From the NCBI GenBank assembly GCA_900541015.1, contig UQIB01000004.1:1-64000 (forward strand): a DNA stretch of 64,000 bases, written 5' to 3'. Each line of letters begins with the position of its first letter. Position 1 is the stretch's first letter. The stretch comes from an uncultured Collinsella sp. GTDB taxonomy: Bacteria; Actinomycetota; Coriobacteriia; Coriobacteriales; Coriobacteriaceae. The notes beneath the pieces are model-generated. The model did not search any database. It saw only the letters and a program-made list of their open reading frames with translations, and was not told the origin of the DNA. The position numbers were made by a program, and so were the translations under genes. Below are positions 26,755 through 35,321 of this stretch, one piece after another.

Positions 26755-26870
26755 GACATCCTCCTTGAGAGATACGCAGGTGCGTAGTTTCTGTTTGGAA
26801 GTGTTGAATCGCGTTCAGGTCCGGGCATCTGAATATGCGGTTCTTCACTGTTCATGTTTATTTGAACACA

Positions 26871-26883
26871 TTCAAACAGTAAC
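26871..26883. promoter_or_regulatory. candidate DeoR/LacR-type box upstream of lacA
   Basis: TTCAAACAGTAAC, exactly repeated at 46183-46195 upstream of a DeoR regulator gene. Nearby AT-rich inverted repeats (TTTGAACA-CATTCAAA; TTTGTTC-TTTTTTG-AACAAA to about 26923) strengthen the impression of a control region. Confidence 0.5.
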
Positions 26884-26994
26884 TGCAACAACTTTTTGTT
26901 TATCTTTGTTCTTTTTTGAACAAATACCGTTCGCGGATGATTGACGACCGTTTGGGCCGGGCGCGGACGTAGCGACCATGTATTCAACAAACAA

Positions 26995-27027
26995 AAGGGC
27001 GGCCGAGAACGTGTCTCGGCCGCCCTT
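26995..27027 (-). terminator. terminator of the membrane protein gene at 27062
   Basis: AAGGGCGGCCGAGA pairs perfectly with TCTCGGCCGCCCTT. The + strand A-rich flank on the left supplies the U-run for the minus-strand transcript. Confidence 0.75.
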
Positions 27028-27061
27028 CGGCAGTATGCCCCGGTATATACAGCTGTTTTAG

Positions 27062-28075
27062 CTACTCGGACTGCCCACCCTTTTTGGCGTGCTTGGAAGG
27101 AGCACTCAAGAAACGACCCGTCAAATAGTTCGCTGGACCGGAGATATCGATCCCCAGCAGGGTGTGCCCCAGCCACAAAAACGCCGCGAGTACCAGCAAT
27201 GGGATCACGCATGAGGTCACGATCATCACGATGACGCCTTCGATCAGATCGGTCACCTGCTGCACGATCTCGTCGGTCATCTGCTTGGCACCACTGGTTA
27301 CCGACGTGACCAGGCTCGAGGCACCGTCAGCAAGCTGCTCAAGCACGTTCTTGGACTCTGTGGACTCGGTCTTTTTCTTGCTTGCTTTGGAGCTTCCGCT
27401 ATCTGCCGCACCCGCAGCGTCGGCCGCCTTCTGCTCGGCCGCCTCGATGCTCACTCGATACGTTTCGTCGACCTTTTGCGACACCCATACGCTTGCAGGT
27501 ACCAAGGCCATTCCGATCATGGAGACCACCAGCACGCGAGTCGCCACGCGGCGCAGGACGGCGCTCGTACTCCAGCGCCCGTGAATGCCGAGCGACACCG
27601 CAAAGAGCACCAGCGCAAACGGGATCAGGATGCCCAAGCCAACCGACCATAAAATCGTGAGCAAATATTTCTCGAGGTATAGTACGGCAAGCACGATACC
27701 AAGGTTGCCTGAAAGCTGAGCGAGCTGCTCGGCAACCGGCGTTCCCGTATCACCCGGCAGCGCGGTTATACCCGCAGATAGAGCAACGCACGAGGTCGTG
27801 AGCGCCAAAACGTTACCTTTCTTTTGATCGATGACCTCGATGGTGGAGTCCCAAGTTTTGGTATCGGCGAAATGCGGACGAGCTACAAAGCCCGACAGCA
27901 GCGCCAATACCACGAGCGCAATGATAAAGCCAATCTGCAGCTTTTTGTTTGCGCACACGACATCGGACAGGCTGGGCTGCAGCTCGGTTACCGTCGTATG
28001 CTCGGTTATCTGGACAGGACGCCCATGAGCCATCTCGTGCGCATCTTTCTTTTGAATCGATCCATTGTCCGGCAT
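27062..28075 (-). CDS. membrane protein of unknown function
   Basis: I do not recognise this 337-residue protein. It has a hydrophilic N-terminus (about 45 residues), a membrane segment (IGFIIALVVLALLSGFVA), then about three more (around 90-105, 135-175, 185-205). A linker rich in Ala, Ser and Lys with possible coiled coil (ADAAGAADSGSSKASKKK) is followed by a final hydrophobic pair (IVMIVTSCVIPLLVLAAFLWLG, 290-310). AGGAGG lies 7 bases before the ATG. It stands alone, between a palindromic repeat and a terminator. No catalytic motif is visible. Confidence 0.7.
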   Translation of the reverse strand: MPDNGSIQKKDAHEMAHGRPVQITEHTTVTELQPSLSDVVCANKKLQIGFIIALVVLALLSGFVARPHFADTKTWDSTIEVIDQKKGNVLALTTSCVALSAGITALPGDTGTPVAEQLAQLSGNLGIVLAVLYLEKYLLTILWSVGLGILIPFALVLFAVSLGIHGRWSTSAVLRRVATRVLVVSMIGMALVPASVWVSQKVDETYRVSIEAAEQKAADAAGAADSGSSKASKKKTESTESKNVLEQLADGASSLVTSVTSGAKQMTDEIVQQVTDLIEGVIVMIVTSCVIPLLVLAAFLWLGHTLLGIDISGPANYLTGRFLSAPSKHAKKGGQSE

Positions 28076-28187
28076 TTGGATACCTCCTCATTCCGGCCTG
28101 TATTGCGGATGGAATTATACCCACCCAGTAAAAAACCGAACGGCAGGCGGCGCACCAGGCTGCTGCATGACCCGCCCGCCATGAAAT

Positions 28188-28326
28188 GGGCCCATTTACT
28201 ACGTTTAACCGCCTATCTCCGACCATGCCACATAGCGAAAAAACAAAACCGCAGGTAGAACGCTTGCAGTTTTTCATGAAACGCGGGTGTGTTCGGGGGT
28301 ATCGGGTTAAACGTAGTAGATGGGCC
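28188..28326 (+). repeat. palindrome-ended repeat element, copy A
   Basis: The ends GGCCCATTTACTACGTTTAACC (28189-28210) and its near-complement (28305-28326) enclose a core with GAAAAAACAAAACCGCAGG. Copy B at 47519-47662 has the same ends and the same core in the opposite orientation, so this is a defined asymmetric unit of about 140 bp. No ORF is evident. It lies upstream of the membrane protein gene. Confidence 0.65.
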
Positions 28327-28432
28327 ATTTTCGTGGCGAGCGTCGCCACTGCCCCTCGGGGGGCGGAGGAAAACGGGTCATCTTGGCCTGTCAACCCAAA
28401 TTTGACCGCAACCAAGACAGATGGGATACAGA

Positions 28433-28465
28433 AAAAGCCCTGTCGCAGGTAGCGGCAGGGCTTTT
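28433..28465 (-). terminator. terminator of lacF
   Basis: AAAAGCCCTGTCGC pairs with GCGGCAGGGCTTTT (one mismatch), 28 bases after the lacF stop. A/T runs on both sides make it bidirectional. Confidence 0.8.
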
Positions 28466-28492
28466 GGAAGGGGGTCGAATTGCAAGAACTCG

Positions 28493-28831
28493 TTAGGCGA
28501 GCTTGGCCTCGAGCTCGGCGATGCGCTTGTAGGCATCGATGGTAAAGCGGGTCTGCTTCTCCAGAATCATGGTGGTCATGAGAGTATCCTGAGCGTGAGC
28601 CATGATGAAGGTCATCTCCATCTCGCCGCCGCCGGCCTCCTGCGAAAGCAGCTTGGTCTGCGTGTCGTGGGCGCCGATAAGTGCATCGCTGGCATCCTTG
28701 TGCAGCTGTTCGGCCTTCTCAAAATCACCCTCGCGAGCAGCATCGAGCGCTGCAAGCAGATCGGTCTGGGCGTCACCTGCGTATGCGACAATCTCGAATC
28801 CAACCATCGAGATTTCTTCTTTGGTTGCCAT
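28493..28831 (-). CDS. lacF: PTS lactose/cellobiose-type EIIA
   Basis: It carries phosphate from HPr to the EIIB domain of the lactose permeases. The 112-residue protein is all-helical like LacF/CelC, with the phosphorylatable histidine in FIMAHAQDTLMT (about residue 81) and the conserved SLI-type helix AAREGDFEKAEQLHKDASDAL. AAAGGAACG lies 6 bases before the ATG. It is the only such IIA in the window, while three lacE-type IICB proteins are present, so it probably serves all three. Part of the TTCAAACA box occurs at 28916, about 85 bases upstream. Confidence 0.88.
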   Translation of the reverse strand: MATKEEISMVGFEIVAYAGDAQTDLLAALDAAREGDFEKAEQLHKDASDALIGAHDTQTKLLSQEAGGGEMEMTFIMAHAQDTLMTTMILEKQTRFTIDAYKRIAELEAKLA

Positions 28832-28915
28832 ATTGCGTTCCTTTCACATATGAACCAATGGAGAGCATCGCGTCCGGGCATACGCGCTGCGTTCTGTATG
28901 CCTGAAACATTAACA

Positions 28916-28923
28916 TTCAAACA
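28916..28923. promoter_or_regulatory. partial TTCAAACA box upstream of lacF
   Basis: TTCAAACA followed by AAAAAGAACAG resembles the boxes upstream of lacA and of the second deoR gene but matches only in part. The region 28832-29045 holds no gene and has other AT-rich inverted motifs near 28960-29010. Confidence 0.3.
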
Positions 28924-29045
28924 AAAAAGAACAGCGCAAAACGTAATTTCAAGCTATGAACGGTCATTTTTTGCCCGTGAACGGTTTTTGAACTGTTTTG
29001 AACAATATCGAACACAGTTAGCGGCAACCCAAACAGGACCGCACC

Positions 29046-30050
29046 CTAACGCAAATCGCGCACCGTATCGCCCTCGACGAGCACACCGGGGATCAGCATG
29101 TGCTCCACGCCAGACACACCCCCCTCGGCGCCGGCAATCTTGTCGACCGCCCACATGCCGACGCGCTTGTTGTCAAAGCGCACCGTGGTCAGGCGACGGT
29201 CGGGCACGATATCGCCCAGGCTGTCATCAACGCCCACCACGCTCACGTCCTGGGGCACGCGCCTTCCGCGCGACTCGAGCCCACGAATGCAGCCGTAGGC
29301 CATGGCATCATTGGAAGCATAAATGGCCGTACAGGTCGGATCGTCCGTCAGAGCCTGACCGGCAGCATATCCGCTCTGTGCCGTCCAATCGCCACGGACG
29401 AGTCGCGGCGGCTCAATACCATGTGCGCGCAATGTCTCACGCCAGCCTTCCTCGCGCTGCATGCCCGAAAGCGAGCGCTCGGGGCATGAGATAAAGTGCA
29501 CGGTCTTGTGTCCCTGCCCCAGCAAGTACTCGACCACTTGGCGCGAGCAATCGAACTGATCGTTATCGACCGTCGAGCACAGCGGGTGCTCCAGCATCGT
29601 AACGAGCACCGTCTGCATGCCGGGCAGCGGCTCAAAGGTGCCAAAGTCCGCCGGCATGCGGTTCATGATCACAACCATGCCATCCACCGGCAGTGCGCTC
29701 ATGCGCGACGATGCGCTCTCGAGGGTATACGGATGCCCATCTACTTTCGTGAGGGTAATGGCATAGCCGTGCTTATCGGCCGCGGCGGCAAAGCCCTCCA
29801 TACGGTCGAGGTTGCCGGTGCCGGTAATGTTGAACATGGCGACGCCGACGGTCTTAAACTTGCCGCGGCGCAGCGATCGACCAGCAAAATTGGGGCGATA
29901 CCCCAGCTCGCGCATGGCGGCACGCACGCGCTCCTTGGTCTCGGGGCGCACGCTGGGCGAATCGTGCACCGTACGCGAGACTGTCTGCTCCGAGACGCCC
30001 GCGAGACGCGCCACGTCCTTAACGGAAACCGATTTTTTAACAGCGGCCAT
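29046..30050 (-). CDS. LacI-family regulator of lac cassette 1
   Basis: This 334-residue repressor has a LacI HTH (VKDVARLAGVSEQTVSRTVHDSPSVRPE... with hinge YRPNFAGRSLR) and a sugar-binding sensor domain ending SVVGVDDSLGDIV. It is divergent from lacE-lacG cassette 1. Two copies of a palindrome of the AATGTTAACGTTGCCATT type sit in the shared 356-bp intergenic region, so it most likely represses the cassette and itself. The start ATG at 30050 is preceded by GAAAGA. The inducer would be a phospho-galactoside or sugar phosphate (inference). Confidence 0.85.
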   Translation of the reverse strand: MAAVKKSVSVKDVARLAGVSEQTVSRTVHDSPSVRPETKERVRAAMRELGYRPNFAGRSLRRGKFKTVGVAMFNITGTGNLDRMEGFAAAADKHGYAITLTKVDGHPYTLESASSRMSALPVDGMVVIMNRMPADFGTFEPLPGMQTVLVTMLEHPLCSTVDNDQFDCSRQVVEYLLGQGHKTVHFISCPERSLSGMQREEGWRETLRAHGIEPPRLVRGDWTAQSGYAAGQALTDDPTCTAIYASNDAMAYGCIRGLESRGRRVPQDVSVVGVDDSLGDIVPDRRLTTVRFDNKRVGMWAVDKIAGAEGGVSGVEHMLIPGVLVEGDTVRDLR

Positions 30051-30207
30051 AGGTCGATCTTTCTATGTCAACGATGCCATCGCGGACATCCCAACAGACA
30101 AAATGAACGCCTCCAAGTATATCCAACGCCTCCCCCACCATACGCTTACCACCCAAAACCTACCGTTCACCGACAATCCCGCTTCCCCGAATCGCTTTTG
30201 TCGCCCA

Positions 30208-30225
30208 AATGTTAACGTTGCCATT
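30208..30225. promoter_or_regulatory. LacI operator, cassette 1, site 1
   Basis: AATGTTAACGTTGCCATT, an imperfect palindrome centred on AACGTT in the divergent region of cassette 1. Confidence 0.6.
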
Positions 30226-30327
30226 GTGCAAACACAGAGCCACCGGGCGGCTCAAACGTTTACGCGTAAGGAACCGACGGTTCGCAGGCACAGGAACCAT
30301 CGGTTCGCGTCTTTTTTTGTGTCGCAA

Positions 30328-30345
30328 AATGGCAACGTCAACATT
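30328..30345. promoter_or_regulatory. LacI operator, cassette 1, site 2
   Basis: AATGGCAACGTCAACATT, the inverted version of site 1 with one change in the core, 62 bases before the lacE start. Confidence 0.6.
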
Positions 30346-30406
30346 TTGGCAATCAAACGTCAAAAGCTACCATCGTTGCTAACCCACCGACTCTTAGGAG
30401 CTTTGC

Positions 30407-32173
30407 ATGGAGCAACTCATCGCTACCATCGAAAAGGGCCAGCCCTTTTTCAACGCGATCGCCCGCAACAAGTACCTCAAGGCGATCCGTGACGGTTTTA
30501 TCTCCGTCATTCCCATCATCATCTTCTCGTCCATCTTCTGTCTGGTAGCCTCGGTCCCCAACATCTGGGGTTTCTACTGGCCCGATGACATCAACAACGC
30601 CCTGTGGAAGTGCTACAACTACTCCATGGGCATCCTGGCCATCGCCTGCGCCGCCACCACTGCCAAGCACTTCGCCGACGCCCAGAACCGCGATCTGCCC
30701 AAGAACAACCAGATCAACTTTATCTCGTGCATGTGCGCAGCCATCATCGGCTTCTTGCTCCTTTCGAGCGACACGATCGCCACAGACGCCGCCAGCGGCT
30801 TCAACACCACCTATCTTGGTTCCAAGGGCCTGTTGACCGCCTTTATCGCTGCGTTTGCGACCGGCATCATCTACAAGTTCTTCATTAAGCGCAACATCAC
30901 CGTCAAGATGCCCGAGCAGGTTCCGCCCAACATCTCGCAGACCTTTAAGGACATCATCCCCTTCTCCGTCTGCATCGCCGTCTTTTGGGTCTTTGACATC
31001 GTCTTCCGCGCTGCCTTTGGCTTCTGCTTTGCCCAGGGCGTCATCCAGGTGTTCCAGCCCCTGTTCACCGCTGCCGACGGCTACATCGGCCTCGCTGTGA
31101 TCTACGGCGCCATGAGCCTGTTCTGGTTCGTCGGCGTCCACGGCCCCTCGATCGTCGAACCCGCCATCGCCGCCGCCCTTGTTGCCAACATGACCGACAA
31201 CCTGGCTGCGTTCCAGGCCGGCCAGCACGCTTCCGCTGTCCTGACCCAGGGTGCCCAATACTTCGTCGTCTGCATGGGCGGCACCGGCGCCACGCTCGTC
31301 CTGGTCTTTATGTTCTGTTTCCTGGCCAAGTCTCAGGAGATGCGCGCCGTCGGTAAGGCCGCCATCGTCCCCGTCTGCTTTGCTGTCAACGAGCCGCTGC
31401 TGTTCGCCGCGCCCATCGTGCTCAATCCCGTCTTCTTTGTCCCGTTTGTCTTTGCCCCGATCGCCAACATCTGGATCCTCAAGATCTTTATCGACTTCTT
31501 GGGCATGAACGGCTTTATGTACACCCTGCCCTGGACCGTCCCCGGCCCCATCGGCACCATCATGGGCCTGGGCTTCCAGCCGCTCGCCTTTGTGATGCTC
31601 GCCCTCATCCTGGTCGTCGATTTTGCCCTGTACTACCCGTTCTTCCGTGCCTATGACGCCCAGAAGTGCGCCGAGGAGGCCGAGATCTCCCAGGAGGAGC
31701 TCGCCGCCAAGAACGCCGAGAAGGCCGCCAAGCTCAACGATGCCTTCCAGGGCAAGGCTGACGCCAAGAGCGTTGCCGCCGGCGCTGCTGCCGGAGCCGT
31801 GAAGGCCGACGCCCCCGCCGCTGTCGCCACTGAGGCAACGACCGCCAGCGACCTCAACGGCAAGCGCGTACTCGTGCTCTGCCAGGGTGGCGGTACCTCG
31901 GGCCTGCTCGCCAACGCGCTGGCCAAGGCCGCCAAGGAGCGCGACATCAATCTTGAGACCGCTGCCGAGGCCTATGGCAACCACGTGGACATGCTCCCCG
32001 ACTTCGATCTGGTCGTCCTGGCCCCGCAGGCCGCAAGCTACCTGGCCGACCTGCAGAAGGACTGCGAGCGCGTGGGCAACAAGTGCGTCGCCTGCCGCGG
32101 TAAGCAGTACATCGAGCTTTCCCAGAACGGCGATAAGTCTCTCGCCTTCGTAAGCGAGCAACTTTCGAAGTAA
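30407..32173 (+). CDS. lacE: PTS lactose-type EIICB, cassette 1
   Basis: This membrane permease imports and phosphorylates a beta-galactoside. The 588-residue chain has an EIIC domain (about 1-430, with ten or so membrane segments; VPIIIFSSIFCLVASVP near the N-terminus, GVHGPSIVEPAI and FAVNEPLLFAAPIVLNP at the substrate site), an Ala-rich linker, and an EIIB domain at about 484-588 with the phosphorylated Cys in VLVLCQGGGTSGLL. AGGAG lies 6 bases before the ATG. The LacI regulator is divergent and lacG follows after 66 bases. No IIA domain is fused; the lacF product is the likely donor. Confidence 0.9.
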   Translation: MEQLIATIEKGQPFFNAIARNKYLKAIRDGFISVIPIIIFSSIFCLVASVPNIWGFYWPDDINNALWKCYNYSMGILAIACAATTAKHFADAQNRDLPKNNQINFISCMCAAIIGFLLLSSDTIATDAASGFNTTYLGSKGLLTAFIAAFATGIIYKFFIKRNITVKMPEQVPPNISQTFKDIIPFSVCIAVFWVFDIVFRAAFGFCFAQGVIQVFQPLFTAADGYIGLAVIYGAMSLFWFVGVHGPSIVEPAIAAALVANMTDNLAAFQAGQHASAVLTQGAQYFVVCMGGTGATLVLVFMFCFLAKSQEMRAVGKAAIVPVCFAVNEPLLFAAPIVLNPVFFVPFVFAPIANIWILKIFIDFLGMNGFMYTLPWTVPGPIGTIMGLGFQPLAFVMLALILVVDFALYYPFFRAYDAQKCAEEAEISQEELAAKNAEKAAKLNDAFQGKADAKSVAAGAAAGAVKADAPAAVATEATTASDLNGKRVLVLCQGGGTSGLLANALAKAAKERDINLETAAEAYGNHVDMLPDFDLVVLAPQAASYLADLQKDCERVGNKCVACRGKQYIELSQNGDKSLAFVSEQLSK

Positions 32174-32239
32174 GTAACGCCCAAGGCCAGCCGACCATCC
32201 ACAGCCGGCTGGCCCTTCGATTTAGACGATTGGATCATC

Positions 32240-33679
32240 ATGTCCGTTAACCCTGCTAGCGTCACCAACCCGCCTGCGCAGTTTCCCGAGGACTTTGTCT
32301 TTGGCGGCGCTACCGCTGCTTACCAGGTAGAGGGCGAGACCCGCACCCACGGTAAGGGCAAAGTCGCCTGGGACGACTTCTTGGAGGCCCAGGGGCGCTT
32401 TTCCCCCGATCCCGCTTCGGACTTCTACAACCAGTACCCCGTCGACCTGGAGCTGTGCGAGGAGTTCGGCATCAACGGCATTCGCCTCTCCATTGCCTGG
32501 AGCCGCATCTTCCCCAACGGCACCGGCGAGATCAACCCCGAGGGCGTGCAGTTCTACCACGATCTCTTCGCCGAGTGCCACAAGCACCACGTTGAGCCGT
32601 TTGTCACGCTGCATCACTTCGACACGCCGCTTGCCCTCTTTGAGAAGGGCGACTTCCTCAACCGCGAGACCATCGATGCCTTTGTGGACTTTGCCACCTT
32701 CTGCTTTAAGGAGTACGCCTACCAGGTGACCTATTGGTTCACCTTTAACGAGATTTGGGCCGATGCCTCCAACACCTACATCGAGGGCACCTTCCCCGGC
32801 GGCGTCAAGGCGCATCTGGCCGAGGCTTTCCAGTGCGAGCACAACATGATGCTCGCCCACGCCAAGGCCGTGCTGGCCTTCCACAACGGCGGTTTTAAGG
32901 GCAAGATCGGCGTCATTCAGTCGTTGGAGTTCAAGTACCCGCTCAACGAGAACGACCCCGCCGACATCAAGGCCGCCAACAACGAGCACGTGCTGCAAAA
33001 CCAGTTTTTGCTCGACGCCACCTTCCGCGGCGACTACGCGCCCGACACCCTCGAGTGCGCCAACCGCCTGGCTGCCGTCTCGGGCGGCACCATCGAGATC
33101 CTAGACGAGGATCTGGAAATCATGCGCGAGGCCGCGCTCTACAACGACTACCTGGGCGTTAACAACTACCAGTGCCGTTTCTTGAAGGCGTACGACGGCG
33201 AGAACGACCTGCACCACAATGGTACGGGCGAGAAGGGCACCGGCCGCTGGCGCGTCAAGGGTATTGGCGAGCATGTGAACAAGCCTGGCATCCCCACCAC
33301 CGACTGGGACTGGATCATCTATCCCGAGGGCCTGTTCGATCTGCTCGTCTACATTAAGCAGCGCTACCCCAACTACAAGCAGATCTTCATCACCGAAAAC
33401 GGCATGGGCTACAAGGACCCCTACAAGGACGGTTTTGTGGACGACCAGCCGCGCATCGACTACATCGAGCAGCACCTGCGCTGGCTGCTCAAGGCCATGG
33501 AGGTGGGTGTCAACGTGGGCGGTTACTTCCTGTGGAGCCTGCAGGATCAGTTCTCCTGGACCAATGGCTACAACAAGCGTTATGGCTTCTTCTACGTTGA
33601 CTTTGAAACCCAGAAGCGCACGCCCAAGGCAAGCGCATACTGGTATAAGCACGTGGCGCAGACCCGTCGTCTGGACTAG
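32240..33679 (+). CDS. lacG: 6-phospho-beta-galactosidase-like, family 1, cassette 1
   Basis: This 479-residue GH1 enzyme hydrolyses the phosphorylated disaccharide delivered by the PTS. The acid/base Glu is in WFTFNEIW (about residue 169) and the nucleophile in FITENGMG (about 385). The phosphate-binding signature WTNGYNKRYG near residue 440 has Lys and Tyr at the positions used to bind the 6-phosphate and is of the LacG rather than the BglA type. HHFDTP and LSIAWSRIFPNG are also GH1 motifs. The ribosome-binding site is weak (GGAT), in keeping with the short gap after lacE. Confidence 0.9.
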   Translation: MSVNPASVTNPPAQFPEDFVFGGATAAYQVEGETRTHGKGKVAWDDFLEAQGRFSPDPASDFYNQYPVDLELCEEFGINGIRLSIAWSRIFPNGTGEINPEGVQFYHDLFAECHKHHVEPFVTLHHFDTPLALFEKGDFLNRETIDAFVDFATFCFKEYAYQVTYWFTFNEIWADASNTYIEGTFPGGVKAHLAEAFQCEHNMMLAHAKAVLAFHNGGFKGKIGVIQSLEFKYPLNENDPADIKAANNEHVLQNQFLLDATFRGDYAPDTLECANRLAAVSGGTIEILDEDLEIMREAALYNDYLGVNNYQCRFLKAYDGENDLHHNGTGEKGTGRWRVKGIGEHVNKPGIPTTDWDWIIYPEGLFDLLVYIKQRYPNYKQIFITENGMGYKDPYKDGFVDDQPRIDYIEQHLRWLLKAMEVGVNVGGYFLWSLQDQFSWTNGYNKRYGFFYVDFETQKRTPKASAYWYKHVAQTRRLD

Positions 33680-33724
33680 TGGCTGGCGGGGTTGCCCGCT
33701 CACACAACCTGTCCCCATTTCTCA

Positions 33725-33768
33725 GCCGGGGGCGGCACGTCACACGGCGCGCCGCCCCCGGCCTTTTT
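33725..33768 (+). terminator. terminator of cassette 1
   Basis: GCCGGGGGCGGC pairs perfectly with GCCGCCCCCGGC, followed by CTTTTTTG. Confidence 0.9.
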
Positions 33769-33787
33769 TGGGCAGACCGTACCGCAC

Positions 33788-33933
33788 GTTTGTCTCAATC
33801 TGTAACATCTAGCCGAGTTTTTCGGTCCTAACTGTTACAGATTAAGATGAACGCGCGGGCCAGTTCCCTCAATCTAAATCTGTAACACGTAGCCCGCTTT
33901 TGACCGTCTACCTGTTACAGATCGAGACAAACG
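33788..33933. repeat. palindromic repeat cluster 1 (two copies)
   Basis: Two copies (33788-33853 and about 33868-33933) of a unit of about 65 bp. Each has ATCTGTAACA and TGTTACAGAT as arms, the flanks GTTTGTCTC/GAGACAAAC or close variants, and an inner CCGAG-TTTTT-CGG type loop. Eight copies occur in the window, always in gaps next to the three lac cassettes. Confidence 0.75.
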
Positions 33934-33942
33934 GAGTAGGAC

Positions 33943-34971
33943 CTAACCCCGTATGTCCCTAACAGTCGAGCGTTCGACCAGCGTACTCGGCACATGAATC
34001 GCCTCGATAGACGAGCTCTCTCCAATCGCCGCCTCAAACGCAAGCTTACCGACACCGCGCAAATCAAATCGCAGCGTCGTCAGCCGATTGTGAGGAACAA
34101 GTCCCTCGAGTGCGTCGTCGATACCAACCACGCTCACGTCGTCGGGCACGGACAGGCCCGCATTCTCGAGCGCGGCGATAACGCCCAGCGCCATCTGGTC
34201 ATTTGCCGCAAGCACGGCAGTCGGCGCCTGCGACCCGCCGGCAAGCACCTCGGCCGCAATCCGCTCGCCCATGGCGTACCCACTGTCCGCACTCCAATCG
34301 CCACGCAGCATCGGAGCGGCATCGACATGAGCACGACCCAGCGTATCGCGCCAACCGGCCTCACGAAAACGCGAGGAAATCGAGTTTTCCGGACCCGCCA
34401 CAAACCGCATATTCGAGTGACCATGTTCCAGCAGATAATTGGTCAACAGCTCGCACGAACCATACTGGTCGGAGTCGATCGTCGTGCAGCGCGGATGCGC
34501 ATACATGGACAGGATGACCGTTCGCACTCCCGGCTGGGGAACAAACTCCTCAAAATCGGGAGCCATGCGGTTCATGTTGAGAATCATGCCGTCGACGGGT
34601 CGCTCGACCATGCGGCGCGAGGCATCGGCAAGTGCATAGGGCTTGTCGCCGCCCATCTCGATCATAGTGACGGCAAAATCGTGCTCGCGCGCCGCTTGCA
34701 TGATACCCTCGAGCGTCGCCAGGTTACCGACACGTGTGATGTTGTACATGCACAGGCCAATAGAACGATACGACCCGCCGCGCAACGCCGCTCCAGCAAA
34801 ATTGGGACGAAAGCCCAGCTCTTCCATGGCGGCCAGCACACGCTTGCGCGTCTTTTCCGTCACGTTAGGCATGCCGTTGACCACGCGAGACACAGTCTGG
34901 CGGCTCACGCCAGCGAGTGCCGCAACCTCTGCCGCGCTCGCCGAACGACCATTCCTTGTCTGCTGAGCCAT
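33943..34971 (-). CDS. LacI-family regulator of lac cassette 2
   Basis: This 342-residue repressor starts at ATG 34971 with GGAAGG 4 bases upstream. It has the HTH AAEVAALAGVSRQTVSRVVNGMPNV and hinge FRPNFAGAALR, and a sensor domain ending SVVGIDDALEGLV. It is divergent from the glycosidase-permease cassette 2. Three sites of the form ATGTTAACGTGCTCAT lie in the shared intergenic region and differ from the galactose-operon sites mainly by G for A in the core (ACGTGC rather than ACGTAC). It probably represses cassette 2 and itself. Confidence 0.85.
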   Translation of the reverse strand: MAQQTRNGRSASAAEVAALAGVSRQTVSRVVNGMPNVTEKTRKRVLAAMEELGFRPNFAGAALRGGSYRSIGLCMYNITRVGNLATLEGIMQAAREHDFAVTMIEMGGDKPYALADASRRMVERPVDGMILNMNRMAPDFEEFVPQPGVRTVILSMYAHPRCTTIDSDQYGSCELLTNYLLEHGHSNMRFVAGPENSISSRFREAGWRDTLGRAHVDAAPMLRGDWSADSGYAMGERIAAEVLAGGSQAPTAVLAANDQMALGVIAALENAGLSVPDDVSVVGIDDALEGLVPHNRLTTLRFDLRGVGKLAFEAAIGESSSIEAIHVPSTLVERSTVRDIRG

Positions 34972-35030
34972 GCCTTCCACGCTAACCTGCTTCCCAACTA
35001 TTCCCCGCGCCCATGGCGCATCGTACATAC

Positions 35031-35047
35031 ATTGATAACGTGCTCAT
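35031..35047. promoter_or_regulatory. LacI operator, cassette 2, site 1
   Basis: ATTGATAACGTGCTCAT, just upstream of the regulator gene, with an intact right half ACGTGCTCAT. Confidence 0.5.
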
Positions 35048-35163
35048 GATACCCGAGCCATATACCACAACATGAAAACTTCTGTCAATCAAAACCGCTT
35101 ACCGAACAAATACAACCGTTCGCGGCTGTTTGAAGTTGTTTTGTTTCTATACATCCCAGCCGG

Positions 35164-35179
35164 ATGTTAACGTGCTCAT
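35164..35179. promoter_or_regulatory. LacI operator, cassette 2, site 2
   Basis: ATGTTAACGTGCTCAT. The following site lies 22 bases further on, about two helical turns. Confidence 0.65.
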
Positions 35180-35185
35180 TGTCAA

Positions 35186-35201
35186 ATGTTCACGTGCTCA
35201 T
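35186..35201. promoter_or_regulatory. LacI operator, cassette 2, site 3
   Basis: ATGTTCACGTGCTCAT, in direct orientation to site 2. The rest of the region 34972-35321 holds no gene. Confidence 0.65.
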
Positions 35202-35321
35202 TTTGGTTCTAATCATTTTAAGATAGTGTTTATCGGGCTTTTTCACCGCTGAACGCTAACCAGGGAGCCTCCTGAGCGCAAACGCACAATATCGAACAGC
35301 GAGACGAGAGGGTGTATGCAT

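Noticed and set aside
30353..32161. 602-codon open frame on the minus strand
   Set aside because: Antisense to the cassette 1 IICB gene; low-complexity Gly/Asp/Glu-rich product without motifs.
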